Source: Podaxis mareebaensis (lineage: Eukaryota; Basidiomycota; Agaricomycetes; Agaricales; Agaricaceae). From it: 64,000 nucleotides of DNA. The position numbers and the translations under genes were made by a program. Every line of letters starts with the position of its first letter. The stretch's first letter is position 1. Shown piece after piece: positions 46,490 to 59,406 of this stretch. The notes below the pieces were generated by a model. That model was not told the origin of the DNA. It saw nothing but the letters and a program-made list of their open reading frames with translations, and searched no databases. The stretch lies in assembly GCA_018524725.1 (NCBI GenBank), contig JAEUWP010000145.1, forward strand, positions 1-64,000, written 5' to 3'.

Positions 46490-49014
46490 GCGTTGGTCAG
46501 TCGCATCGGTCACGTGTCTGGGTTACATCCGATGGTCGCGTTCACCTGCTCAGTACTTCTCCACAATAATGCAAGGCCTCCCAGTCTTCCCCAGCGATGA
46601 CAAGAATGACGGAACAAATCGAAAGATTGACGTAGAGTCACACGGTAGACAGGTGTATGAGACTCGCTCTCGCAACCCCCTCAGCTGACGCCCGCAACAA
46701 GGTCCCGTACGAGGTGACCCTACCACAATTTCGCCTGCCAATCTACAAAGCACCTACCCCTGCCACACCTACCAAGCTGACTACGCGCTCTCTCCGTACA
46801 GAGCTGACAACCGAAAGATAGCCCTCGCTGGCTGCCAGAAAGACCTCAATGACTCCGTCCCTCCAGAGGGATACTTAGTTGCGTAAGCGTAGACCGCCAA
46901 TCGGGCATATCCGCGTCTACGCCAAGAGTCAAGCGGGTATACGCCAGCCAATCTTGCTTACCCGGTGGATTCTCCAACCCCTGATACAATTTGGGCGGTT
47001 GAAAGTCAAGAAGACAAGTTCTTTGAATGCGAATCACATTCTTCTCTCCGTGCCCGTTGAGCCGGCTATGCAGAGGACAATCCTATATTGCCACCCCTGC
47101 CTCCGGGTCCAAGTCGAACTCTAACAATGACATACCTCGCGTAAGGGCAAGGGAAACGCTCTAGTAGTCTTGTCTCCTAACACGATGAACCCTTTGAAGA
47201 TTATTACGGATAAAAGAAGTCGAGAAGATTTTCGAATGAAGCGGGGTACTTTAAAGATATGGATTCGTCCAATTGAAGAGATCGAGGTGTGTGAGACTTA
47301 TCATTTACTTGAATTTGGTGATCTAAATGCCCCTCGCAGTATCTCTACCAATACAGGTGGATCTGAAATCTACGCGCATAGAGGGAGGAATGGATAACCA
47401 TACCTCGACGCCCTTGTCGAGATCTCGTTCTTCATCCTCAATAATTCGGCAGATGCCAACCGGTTGGCAATGGCTTCACCACTATTCTCTCCAACGGACT
47501 TGGAGTATAAGCGGATGGGTTGAGCAAGAGGGACAAGATCAGAGTGCGAAGCTCAAGCTTCAACTACGCACATCCGCACTTAGTTTATCCTTACTAGTCA
47601 TGCAATCGATACATTACAACATCCAATAAATCCCACTTCTCCCAGAAGAAACATTGGTGCGCCTCCACCTTCAGCTGCTCACAATACCGAATTTGACCAC
47701 CTCAAAACATCTCCACCGCCGCCCCCCCCCCCAAGCATCCCGGATCCTCCGAAACATCTATCCTCACTCACACTGCTCGCGGATACATCTGACCTCTTTT
47801 TCTCACTCCGGACACTCTTCGCCACGTTCTTCTCCCACTGACAATCCCTTCTAAGGCAGCCACCCCGAAGACCCACAAACCGGGCCCCAATGTGAATGTA
47901 ACCCACAACCCTTACATCTGCTCGACATGCACCTCCTTAGCCAATGGATCCAATCCCCTCCCTCCTCTCACGATGAGGAGAACGGGACGACCAGATTGTA
48001 AACTCTGGAGGGAGTTAACGTTGCGAGGGATAGCTGGCCCGCTGGTGGACTCATTGCAGCTGCTGTGTGTGCTGACGCAGTACTTATACATTCCAAATTT
48101 TCTCGTCATTGTGTCCGTGCTAACAATAACTTATAGTATTCGAGTGCCTCGATATCCTCCGCATTCTTGTAAGCCCCACACATGGCGATGAAACCTGGTC
48201 TAGGAAAGTCGTCAACAACGAATTCACGGTCGCTTTTATAGTCCAGTTACTCGATGTTTCCGCTCACCAGTCCTCGCGCCTCGGCAATGAGAAAATGCTA
48301 GACGTCAAGCCCAAAGTAGAGGATGAAGAGGATGACAGCGAAACCACAACGACTCGGAAACGTTCTACTTCGCTCGCGTACAGGATATATTGTGCCTCGG
48401 TCTTGGATTACCCGCGAACCTCGTATAAAGTGCACCCGAGATCAGGAACACGCTACGATGAATGGGTAACCTAAACCTCCCTGTCCCTACACCTCATCTC
48501 TCATATACTCTCCTACAGAAGTCCCACCGACACGTAAACTCAAGAACACCTTATGTATAAAACGCAATGCTCTAATTCAATAAACTCTCTCCGAGCCCTC
48601 GTCAAAGTGTGGTCAAACTATCTCCGAACACCACCCATCCACAACAGCACTACAATTACTGGCACAAATCGAAATTCGAATCCTAACCTAATCTTTCATT
48701 TCCACCACCACCACCACCGCCTCTACCCACATCGACAACTGGTTTACAAGCGTGCCGAAGCGGACGATTCGCTCGTCCGGGGTACATTAGCGACTGTCTC
48801 TGGTTTGCTCATACAGAATTCGCCTTCTGATCAGGCGGTGATTCTTTCTGCTGTGAGCTTGTGTAGCCGTTGCGGTGTTCGAGCGACTTCTGGTGGTGGT
48901 GGTGAAAGGGAGAAAGGTGCGAACGAGGTCGTTGAGATGTTCGAGCAGTTGAAAGATGAATGTTACATTCGTGTCAATGGTGGCCTCTGGCAAGTTAGAC
49001 GCAGAAGATGTTAA
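46490..49014 (+). pseudogene. WAPL pseudogene (second copy)
   Basis: Collinear with 37990-40977. Recognisable pieces include AAGAGTCAAGCGG (46924), the MNPLKIITDKRS segment near 47185, GGGCAAGGGAA near 47148, ACACATGGCGATGAAACCTGG near 48178 and the C-terminal block at 48553-49014 (RGTLATVSGLLIQNSPSDQAVILSA in pieces). Stops and frameshifts break every former exon, several splice sites are lost and there are internal deletions, so no WAPL protein can be made. Confidence 0.9.
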
Positions 49015-49245
49015 TTGCCAACGTGTATGTGCAATTGTTTATTCGACTAATTCAACTGCGAGCGAGAGCATTACGAAAGCATTGCGATAGCACTGAGGAC
49101 GACGAGACACGACAAAGACATGACGAGGAGATACAAGTACAAGCAACAACACGATCATTCGGATTGATATTACAAACTTGCAATGAGCGTTTTCATGTGC
49201 ATTTCACTTCGATCCAAAGAGTCAGCCACACGCGTATGTCATACC

Positions 49246-52200
49246 CTAAATGTATCTCACCATGAAGTACATATGTCCAGCCTGGTTCTCGTGCAAAGGC
49301 CTGAACCGCTCCGCTAGACTCTGAGTACCACCCGTAGTGGACGAGGCGGTGTCTGAACTCATACGAGGATCGTAATGATTCTTCGCCCGTTTGCAAACGA
49401 GGTGGGCATCTGTTGGAGGTCGGTAAGTGAATGAACTGTGTTTCAGAGTAAAGAGAGAAAGAGGCGACGGACAATAGACGGGAGCTGGGATAGAAACCGA
49501 ACGTGTAGCGCGCGCGAAAATATGGCAAAGCGAAAAAGACAGGGACTGAAGACTGTCCGCGCTGGCGAACGAAGTCAGTACTTCAACCAACCGAGCCAAT
49601 ACACAATAGGAGACATACTTGAAATTGTTCTCCTGTGATACGATTTAATGTCATACATATTGAGCGAGCTGAAGAATCGAAGAGCTCACATCGTAAATGA
49701 CCTACGGGCACCAGCATGCTTGTCAGTGCAAACTCGGAATAGGGATCATGTAAAATGCACGCACAGAATAGTGAGACGGCCGGCTTGTCCCAATCAAGCC
49801 TCCGTGGCTAAGCAAATAGTAGTCGAAGTCCACTGGGTGTGTGATGACCTGGTCAACGACCATCCCAGCAGGACAGTTCCCACTCTTGGGATCGGCCTGG
49901 TTTTTGTCACCGGGGTTCTGAGGGCAAAACCTACGTGAAACGCGTCAGGCCGTAGAGTGGAGGAGCGGCGCATGAAGGACCTGTAATGATGGCGTTTTCC
50001 TACGACGATAAGCGTGATCTTTGGGCTGAACTTCGCCTCGCGACATGCATCTGGGAAAAATCAGCCTGATAGGATGATATTTATTCCATAGTCGCATACC
50101 TTTAATTGCTTTGAGTTCTATAATGATTAAGAGCTTAGAGGAAATTTCGATACTCAAAGACAGGAAATAAGCCCACCGTTGTCACGGACGGTCTCAAACT
50201 CCCCCTCAGAAACGCCATCTGCCGGCAGAACATCAGTCAGGCGAGAAATATCTAGGTGCTGAGAGTAAAAATCACCTCGGAAGAAGAGTAGGCGCTTCGG
50301 ACTAGCCGTGCGAGCGTCCCTCTTCTCAACTGCGGCCTGATATCCCTTATATTTGTTAAATATGCGCTGCGTTTGGTCTTTGAGCCGATCTGAAGAAAGT
50401 CGAAGTAGATTCAAAGTCTCACGAGGCACATCTCGCGGAGGTCAAGAATTTCCTCCTTTCTACCCTCTTGTGCGCGGGTTTCCGCGACATACTTGACTGC
50501 GTGTGAGTCAACGCTTCCGATAAGAGAAGCATACGATGGAATCCCCGTAGCATGGGGGGGAGGGTGCATAACATCGGCCCCTTTACAGCGTGAACAGAAA
50601 TTGGACAAGTGAAAAGAAACCGTAGTTCGTACCGAAGATGATAGTTGGCTCGCGGAGGAAGTCCGCCCCTCGGTCAGCAGGATCGAGGATTGAGTTAATT
50701 CCACCAAGTTTGGGATTGATCCTGAGGAGCATCAATGAGTGCTGAGCAGCCGAGAGGTAGTTGAGCGAGGGGAAACAAACTTCAACAAGATATTGTTCCA
50801 GTACTGATCGTTTGCTCTGACGCACTTTGACGCTTGCATGCATTGCGTTGGAACGCCCTTCTGCACTCGAATGACTGAAGTGTAAAGGTATGACGGCTTA
50901 AAACGAGAATGAACGAACCGTAATATCACCAAAGCTAGAGTATCATCCTTGAGTGTGTTGATTCAAACACCTGGATGAGAAAGAACTTACTGTTTGGTGG
51001 CCGTGTATACATCGCCAGCAACGTTGGGGAGGATGACGACGAATAATCCAGGGCCTTCTTTGCCAGCTTCAGGAGCCTGAGCCAGGCATTCTTGACCGAC
51101 TTGCATGAATTGCTGTAACCAGTCTCATGTCATTGGATGAACACCAGAACGTCGTTGACTAACCTGGGGGATATTCCCCTGGCCATTGCACCACTTGATA
51201 GTGGGTCGTTCCATCATGACCGTCATCCCTTATGCAGGCGTTAGCAGGCATTTCTCTGTGGGAAGCCGACCGTACCCCTTGCGCGTGCCCCGCGGACTAG
51301 ATCATTCACGACACGCTCCACAGCCATATTGTTGAAGCGTTGCTGAGACTCATATATGATCACAGCCCATTTGCGAATCGTGGCTGGTCGGTAAAACTTC
51401 TTGTCAACCCTGAATGAAAGTCAGCGAAGGGCAACCAGCCTATATGCACCAAGGCTCACATATTCCAACTCCCATTACTGGGGCGCTGCAAATCGCATTA
51501 GTGAGAAGACTAAACGGACGAGATGGTGTTATGAACAACTAACCACGGTCTTTTCCCTGCTCTCCGCATGATAGTTTAGTGGCGGAGTTGGGAGTACTCG
51601 CGCAGGAATGGCGAGCGGTTCGGACGATACGAGTTCAATACCGAATTGTTGGACGATCGGAGACCGGTCGAAAGAGAGTAGCTGAAAAGTGAGATTCTTA
51701 GTAAAACACACCAGTTCAAGGTCAAGAGAAAAGAATTACATCAAGGCCTTTGCGTATGTCACGGAATCGGTCGGCTGGCCTCATTCTCGAGAACTCGACC
51801 ATTTCCCTAGTCTTATCTTGGAAGAGTTCCTTCTTCATGAGCTTCCCTGGCGGGACTACGCAGAGTTCCAAGGGAATTAATGCTCCGGTTTCAGTCTAAA
51901 GGCATAAAAATACAAAAGAACAAGTTGAGAACAAGGCAAGACGTGATGGAGGGGAACTCACCTCAACACAAACCACATCAGGCCATTGAAGAGTCCTGTT
52001 GGCTTCAACGCGGAAATAGGTGGCCACATCCATCGTCCGACCGTTGAAGTCAAACGTCAAGTCGCGAGCGCCGGCCTTGCTTACACCCTTGATCGTTCGA
52101 TTCCTGTTGTTATGGACAGTCTTGACCGAAAGATTTTGGAGAAAGTTAGCAAGCGCTCTGATCTTCCTTGGCGTGAATCCATGCCTGGGAGCAAGTAGGC

Positions 52201-53610
52201 GTGGATCCCGCGCTTCAAAGAAGCTCAAGCATACATCTAGCAGTGGACCGGATTTATACATCATCGCTGTCGTGATATCGACATTGATGAGCATCCGGTT
52301 CGCCGCAGGACGAACCGATTGGAAATAACCTCTCCAAAGTTCTACACCACCACCAATATCCCTTGTTTCCGAGGGCACAAAGAAAGATTTTGAATTCGTC
52401 GGATACTGGAAGATAACGTCCATGCGTATAGCTACATTAAGGGACTAAACTTTTGCGTCAGCTTTCGGTCGTCTGGCATGCTGAGGGACGTCATACCTGG
52501 ATGGTGGTGATGATAGCATTATCGGCGCTTTGACGGCCGGCCAAAAAATCATGCAGAAGTCTTGAAACATGGAAACAATGAATCAGAGAAGCGGTACAGG
52601 CTGAGAGTGTGTCAGGTCCTTACTGAGGGTTTAGGGTAGCTACCTTGTTAATCGTGACGTCGTAAACCTTAGGCGGTTTACGTGCGTTAGGATTCGGCGG
52701 CTGCAGACTGAAAGAATACTGGGATGCAGGAGTGAACTTGATTACAAGGAGAAATAAAGATGTTGATTCCACTACGCACGCTGGCAGAATTGGATGGACC
52801 TAGTGGCAGATCTCGGGCAGCGAACATGTTCTTGCGACCGTCATAGACGGCAAGAGGCGTGAAGGTGTTTGGATCGACCACGGTTTGCAGATGGTTGATA
52901 ACCTTGATATTGAACGCGACGGAATCGCTTTCAGGCGTAATTGCTTATAATTGGGGAAAATGTTCAATGAGACATGGCGTTCGACGCATTCACCATCAGT
53001 ACTCACTAACTATACAAAGAGGATCAGGAGTGGTCAGTAGCTGATAACAAGTGACATACCATCGTAATGCCTGATAGTATCCTCCGGAATGTTAATCTGG
53101 TACGCATTGACGCTGACAGTCAAGGTCCTCCCCGACGTCCCGTAACCAGGGCGCTTCACGATCACCGAACGAACGTGGTCTTAACCACAATGAGCGCACA
53201 TATAAACAAGAACTTGATACTATTATGACGCGATACTTACTCGCAATGCTAGTTCGACCATCGGTAGTTGCGGGGGCCGTAGAGACCTGAGCAGGGGCGG
53301 ACGGTGGAAAAGGGGCTGCCCCTCCACGTCCGCCTCCCCGCCCACCTCGTCCTCGCCCACCACCTCTACTACTACCTGACTCACTGCCGCCCCGCCCTCT
53401 GCTACCGAAATCACTGCCGCCCCGCCCTCTGCTACCGAAATCACTGCCACCTCGTCCACCCCTGCTACCGAAATCACTGCCACCTCGTCCACCCCTGCTA
53501 CCGGACTCACTACCACCCCGTCCACCTCTGCTACTGGTGTCACTACCACCCCTACCACGTCCGCGATGTGGAGGGCCAGTACCTCTGCTAGGGGCTGTGC
53601 GTGGTGGCAT
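49246..53610 (-). CDS. Argonaute AGO-2 with intact catalytic Asp/Asp/His
   Basis: Same exon layout as AGO-1 (about 25 exons, roughly 990 residues, start ATG at 53610). Domains: long RGG/GS-repeat N-terminus, N, L1 ([17 protein letters not shown]), PAZ, L2, MID and PIWI. Slicer residues are present: Asp in GADVMHPPP (codon 50575-50573), Asp in [11 protein letters not shown] (codon split 50276/50218-50217) and His in YYAHLVC (49404-49402), with EEILDL at the glutamate-finger position. By family it binds small RNAs, cleaves matching transcripts and silences transposons. Two splice oddities: the donor at 50436 is GC, and the intron-1 acceptor is shifted to TTAAG because the AGO-1 CAG is lost here. 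Both still give an open frame. Confidence 0.92.
53340..53600 (-). repeat. RGG/GS-coding tandem repeat in AGO-2 N-terminus
   Basis: Imperfect tandem copies of a unit encoding [11 protein letters not shown] and [10 protein letters not shown] variants, 30-33 bp each. AGO-1 has far fewer copies at its N-terminus. RGG tracts in Argonautes are known arginine-methylation and RNA-binding regions; length change here is probably replication slippage. Confidence 0.75.
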
Positions 53611-54488
53611 GCTGGTCGTAAGCAAAGCTGATAACGAAAGTGAATGTCATCTGCCTGCTTATATAGTCAGTGATAAGTGGATACTGGACCCGGGACACTC
53701 ATCAATTGCCAGCACTTGCGGGTTCTCACCAGGTTCTCACTGACCGCAGATGAGACGCGCAGCCTGGGAAACATGAGCTTCCATCAATCTCCGTGGAAAG
53801 AGTCTGGAGGGCGCTGAAGCTTGAAGCTTGAAGCTTGAAGCCTAGTCCTGAAGATAATCCATAAAATTAGGAAGAAACACTCATATCGGTTGTTCTCCAA
53901 TGGTATCTCCCAAGGATTTTTGGTGAGAGTGGGAGACTGTTATTATACATGTGGCACGGGTCTCTAATAATCGAGGAGGGCCAGTGTCCAAAGAGAAAAA
54001 CGAAGTACCGGCCGGAAGGCCGCGTATGAACACCAGGTATTGTGACAGGAAGCCAAGAGAAGTACCTATTTTTTTTGCGGGAAGGCCACGTTGGCCTCTT
54101 GTTGGGGTCTTTGGTCAAGGTTCCTACGGGTCATGCTGGGACGTGATGCTGCGGACAAGAATACGCCGCATCATCTCTTCTCTACGTCACAATACCCGGA
54201 TAATTCTCGAACCATGGACTGACAACCAGAGGATCTTTCTAGCTACTCCTTGATTTGGTCAACAACCTCCAACCAAGCGTTTCCATTGGTGCCCAACACC
54301 TGAGCACCGAGTTTGAGGTCGGGTTTATTTCAAGATTTTTTCTCAGCCGTCCATCTATGTATAATATTACTGGAAATTACCAGGAAAATAAGTACGCTGC
54401 AATAATTACGATGAGCCATCCAGTCCACTTTGTATATCCGTCGCTCACCTAATTAGATGCACGCGTCCGTTGCAACCGAAAGGGGTTT
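53611..54488. other. AGO-2 upstream region and tRNase Z 3' flank
   Basis: Presumed AGO-2 promoter; part of duplication unit 2 up to about 54260. It contains four tandem copies of a 7-bp unit (TTGAAGC, the first copy starting with C) at 53814-53841. No gene was seen. Confidence 0.5.
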
Positions 54489-57400
54489 TCATCCATTAAG
54501 TGACCCCTCCATCACCTCGTGTAGATCTTCATCCCCCTCTTCCGACGAATCTTTGAAACATTGCTCAACGGCGGGGAGGTATAAGTTCATTTTCCACATG
54601 TTATCTAAATCCATTTCTGCAAGGTCGAAAGCGAGGGTGACGAGAGGATCCTTTCGCTCAGACGTATTTTCTTCCGGTGAGGCGATCACCGAGGGCGGCA
54701 TTTTGGGGTAACGTGCAGAGAAATGAGTGAGGAGGACGTTCTTAGCGTTCATGCTGTATGCGGTGAGCGGCGTTAAACTTTTTGGCGTTCAAATCACTGA
54801 AGGTGGAGACGCACTCTCTGGCGATTTGAATTGCCTGTCCGACTGTACTATGGGCTTTTGTTCGAGCGAGCTCTTCCTGGTCATCTCCCATCGATGCCTC
54901 ATGGATGAGAAGCGTGGCGCCGGAAGCCGCTCTGACGAGGTTTTGAGTCGGCATCGTGTCTCCAGAAAACCTGAAAGAAATTTGAGACGTGCTTTCAACC
55001 TCGGAAGTTGAACCAAGAGCGTACGCGATACTCCAATCATTCTTATGCTTGAAATACACACCAAAGGCCTTCGTGCGGTGCCTAACATCGATCGTTTTGA
55101 ATGTTTCCAAATCCAGATTGCGACACATGTCCTTGGCGTTCTTTCTCGACCTACCAAGATAACCTTCAATTCCCCATGTTAAAACGCCGAAGAAACCACC
55201 CACAGATGTAAATCTAACCAAGGCTCATCTCCACCAATACCCCACATCCCCGTCTTCTGATACTCATCATATTTATAATTCAGGGCTTCACTCATAATCT
55301 GAATGACGCCGTTTTCTTTGGGATCATCACACAAACCGATGTCTTCTAGGTCATGGTACTCTTTGAGGTACAGGTGGACGGTTCGTATTGAAACGACGTA
55401 TAGCGGATGCTTCGGCGGTTCCGGGAGCTGATGAAAGGTGTTTAGACAGCGAAGAACATTTCCGAGTCGTAAAACTTACAAGCCTTCGTTGTCTCAACAA
55501 TTTTGCCAAGCCCATATGATGATCCGCATGCACATGGCTAATAAATATGCACTTAAGATTTGCCAAGACATGGTTGACATCCTCCTCAGAGCCTCTCCCG
55601 AAACGCCGAGTCAATTGACCCATCGTACCCTCTCCAGCATCCAACAAGATATTCCCACTCGATGTCTGAATCAGTGTTGACAAAACTGGGAAGTCTACAA
55701 TCAGAAAATCCACCAACAGAGATTGAGATAACGACATTCTTACCATTCCGATACTTATTCGGCACAGCGCTACCTGTCCCCAATGCCAGCACCTTGACCC
55801 CTGATGGCCGGTGTCCTGTGGTTACAGGATGTCGAGAAACGGCCTCTTTTGCTTTCTCGAATGCCGCGACTGTAGCATCTGGCAAAGGCTGGGGTCGGGT
55901 GAAAGCAGGATGGAAACGATCATCTAGTACGGATGGATCCAGCTTTGGCGGACCAGGAGGCCGGAGGGGGATACTGAGATTTGCAGACATGACATGAGTA
56001 TTTTCGGCTAAGGGAGAGACGTCTTGCAACCACATTAGTGCTGCTCTTGAGGACTCACGCACGAGAAAACATACCTGTCAAAGGTTTCGTTGGTGAAGTC
56101 TTGAACTTGGGGAGAGGGAATGCCTCAGGGTCAAGTTGGGACAGCCGATACTGATTGAAGCCATGACTGGTAAAAGTGACCGGATTCGGACTGTGTTCCA
56201 GGGAGGATACAACATGCTGGGGTTCCCATTAGAAAACCAAAATCACGCATATTAACTTGAACAGCACCTCTGCAGTTTTAGGGAATCCCCTCATGAATTC
56301 CAGATACCGTTCATCCTCCAGAACTCCAGAACCAAGGAGATGATATACCACCCGGACAGTGTGTTTTTCCATATCATCAGGATCTGATGACCGGAAAGAC
56401 TTGTAGGCCGTGTTGAAGGAATGGATGACAGAGGGAATCATATCGACGAAAGGAACATCAAGTATGATTACCACTGCTGGAGGATCACTTTTGCTCATGC
56501 AATCTTCCGGGCGAACGGTTCTCGTTTCTGATCCATTAGGGCCATTCACTTCAAACTGGATAGTCTCGCCACGCGTGAGTTTCCCTCGTAGAGCATTGAA
56601 TGGGACCTTGAGATCGTTAAGCTTCTTGCCATCGATTCGCCCACGGATGCGTGGACCAACGACAACATATGCAAGGGTGGACGGCTGTGGAAAAGCGGGT
56701 GGAAAGGAAAACGAAGGAAGTTGCTTGTAAAACCAAGGAGGTAACTTCTTCCGCTGGTATTCGTCTACGACTGGTGGCTCACCCTCTTTTGAAGGTTCTA
56801 GCTGAAGCAAATAAGCATATAACTCGAGGGCTAAGGGATGGGCTTTACGCACAGAGCTTTCTGAAGACTGTTTTGGCTTGAACATATGTTGTAACGCTTC
56901 CTCTCTATGCTCATTTGGACTGAGTCCTGAAGCGGCCTGTTGGGCTTCAAGTTTCGGTATTTTGGAGGGCTCATCCGGGGTATCAATTCTCTTTCGTTTC
57001 TGACCCATTTCCACTGGATACTTAACAGAATCCTCCCGAGTAGGAAGTGGTACGGATTGCGAAATGAAGAATGAGTAGACGGTGATGTTAGCGTCCGTAT
57101 AGGCAACATCTGGATGTGGGGCATGGTGGTCTGGCAGACACTCCGTCGTTGAGACATCTAACTGCTTCCTATTACTAATTAGACTCCGTTTTGTGAAGAG
57201 GGAATAAAGTTTGACCTGTAGAGGCACGTTCGCATGGATGCAAGATAGTGACACAATCCAGGAGGTCCAACAACGTCAAGCTTGTCGATAGCACCGTCCG
57301 CAAAGGTCATGAGAATGCCTAACAATTTTAGATGAAGTAAGGTAACGTTGAAAGCCAGGGTAACTTGCCTCCGAGCCCGCTTGCTCTTTGAGTCGTGACC

Positions 57401-57750
57401 TGGGTGAGGAAAACACCCCTCATTCGTTTCCAGTTTTTTCTACTTTGAGAGAACGCCCTATTTGTATTTTCGCCAACGTTGAATATGTACTTTGCATTGT
57501 CAAAGGTGACAAGGATGGTGGGTTCCGTGTCATATGAGAGGGGAGTGACGACGGTGGTCGACCAATTTTGCATGTCCTTGAGCAGAGGTCGTCCTGCAGA
57601 GTATGGTCGCGAGAAACGAGAGCAAACGCGTGCTGAACAGAACAACAGATGTTTCAGCAACGCCAGCTTGAGCAAGAGAGAATGGAGCGCTTGCAGATTC
57701 GAGGATTCCGACCAAGCTTGGTTCCATTGCAAAAATCCGGCAACCTCCAC
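54489..57750 (-). CDS. trz1: Long-form tRNase Z (ELAC2/Trz1), tRNA 3'-end endonuclease
   Basis: Nine exons (57750-57369, 57318-57216, 57168-56268, 56216-56075, 56022-55744, 55694-55480, 55427-55219, 55150-54815, 54753-54489), 943 residues. The N-terminal half is the inactive metallo-beta-lactamase-like domain (TILVTFDNAKYIFNVGENT, LTQVTTQRASGLGG). The C-terminal half is catalytic: ALGTGSAVPNKYRN, LLDAGEGTMGQL, the metal motif SHVHADHHMG, FSGDT, LLIHEASM and THFSARYP. It removes 3' trailers from pre-tRNA. The first 59 residues are basic/hydrophobic, and an internal ATG at 57573 (MQNWS) could give a nuclear form while the longer one targets mitochondria. Intron 1 has a GC donor (57368). Confidence 0.92.
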
Positions 57751-57822
57751 GTGACTATCAATTGTACCTGAATTTCAGGTCGCGATGTGTCCCTGCTAAC
57801 TTAATCCTAGGCCCGCCCAGAT

Positions 57823-59406
57823 ATGCCCCTCACACAGGCACTCGTCGACATTTGGCGGGAAATTCTGGACTACCTCAAGTACAACCTGGATGACGACGCC
57901 ACTGAAGTTGACGAGAAAAGGGAGATCCTTCTCGCCGTTGCTCTCACCTCGAGTTCCCTAACAGATATGGCTTTAAACGCGCTATGGAATGCCATAGACT
58001 CTTTGCGGCCCGTGGTTAACTCTTGTGCGTCTTCATCAGAAGATTCCGCCTTTCTGGGATTCATTGAGGATCACGAGGGAGGGGGTTACTGGGTTACTTC
58101 AGTTTCATTCCCTTTCTTATACTCCAGCCAGTTAGTGTTATAGGAGCTGCGAAGACCCCTCGATGACAACGCGCGTTCCCGTGCGCATAACTATCTAGCC
58201 CGCATACGTTGTCTTCATCTGGATGGTACAGACGAAATGGAGTCTACGCTCTGGACCATATTAACGGGGTGCTTATGCCCCATTTCCCGCTCCTACCTAA
58301 TCTTCAGGATTTAGTAATAGACTGGGGAGATATGGGTGTGTCTGTCCAGTTTGTTACCAACCTTATAGCCGTCCTTTCACCGTCCTTCGATAGCCTCACA
58401 ACAACAAGCAGCTCGATGAACATTGGAGCATTTCCTGTGATCCTCCATCTTCTCAAATCTCGCGAGTGCAAGTTAGAGACACTCAGTTATTGTGGGACCA
58501 CCTCACCTGATCTCCCCTTTACCATCAAGTCCTTCAAGACCTTGCGCAATTTGTACATAGTACACCCGGACGAGGCCGTACGACGCGAGAGTTCTGTCAA
58601 ATTCCCTGAACCTCCGGAACCCCTCACTTCACTACGAACACTCGACTTTGATCTGAGGTTCTTCCCCTCGACAGACCCCTTGCCCCTTCGTGCCATCCAC
58701 CATTCCTCACCCCAAAATCTGACCATAACTGGAGAACCTGAAGAATTACACGACTTCCTCCTGAGTGGGATTATATCCCCATCACTCCAGTCACTATCGC
58801 TGTGCATTCGCGACGAGGGTGAGTTTTCGTGGAAAACCATTTGCGAGCGCGCGGCATCGAACTTCCCCAATATCCGCTGTTTTTCACTCAAGTTCTGGTC
58901 TTCCGAGGAGGGGCCCGTTTTATCGTTCCAAGACATTGCTGCGCTCCTCCCCAAGCCTATAACGACATTTAACATTTCGGGGACTCGGCATAACTTCACA
59001 ACGACTGACATCCTCACCCTGGTCAAGGCATGGCAGCGCCTGGAGACATTATGGATTGAAAAAGACCAACCCGTCTTTGACGCCACCCTACTCATCTCCC
59101 TTGCCCAACATGCTCATCTCGAAAAAAAATTGCCCTTGGGTGGGACTTCAATTTTCTCGTAACTCCATTATCCCCATCCATTTCCATGGCACGTAGTTGC
59201 TCACCCGTGAACAAGCTCGGAATTTACATACCAAAGAACTTCCCTGTTAACCTCCGAGAGGAGGTCATCCTCGCGCAGAATCTACTATCTTATTCCCGGA
59301 ACTCGACACATTCCGGTATCATCCGGACGCGCCGGACATTGAAGATTTAGAGGAGTTGATCTGGTCGCTGAGGGCTGCTGTGAATCGGTGTCGTTGTAGG
59401 TCATGA
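57823..59406 (+). pseudogene. F-box/LRR-like gene, broken
   Basis: Starts with an F-box-like segment (VDIWREILDYL). A 51-nt intron at 58093-58143 removes an apparent stop. The frame then changes near 58230-58260 without a usable intron, continues as a leucine-rich-type region to 59162 (PNLQDLVIDWG, LRTLDFDLRFF), shifts again at an A8 run near 59123 and meets further stops. The tail at about 59285-59406 (LFPELDTFRYHP to RCRCRS) is a typical family ending. The multiple breaks suggest a young pseudogene, though sequence errors cannot be excluded. It starts 72 bp from the divergent tRNase Z. Confidence 0.75.

Larger units (their letters stand above)
46490..54260 (+). repeat. Tandem duplication unit 2 (WAPL pseudogene + AGO-2)
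   Basis: The second unit of the duplication described for 37990-46140. Here the WAPL copy is broken and the Argonaute keeps its catalytic residues. Divergence is high in the WAPL part and moderate in the Argonaute part. Confidence 0.88.

Noticed and set aside
58093..58143. In-frame stop in the F-box gene near 58141
   Set aside because: It falls inside a good 51-nt intron; the gene is called broken because of later frame changes instead.
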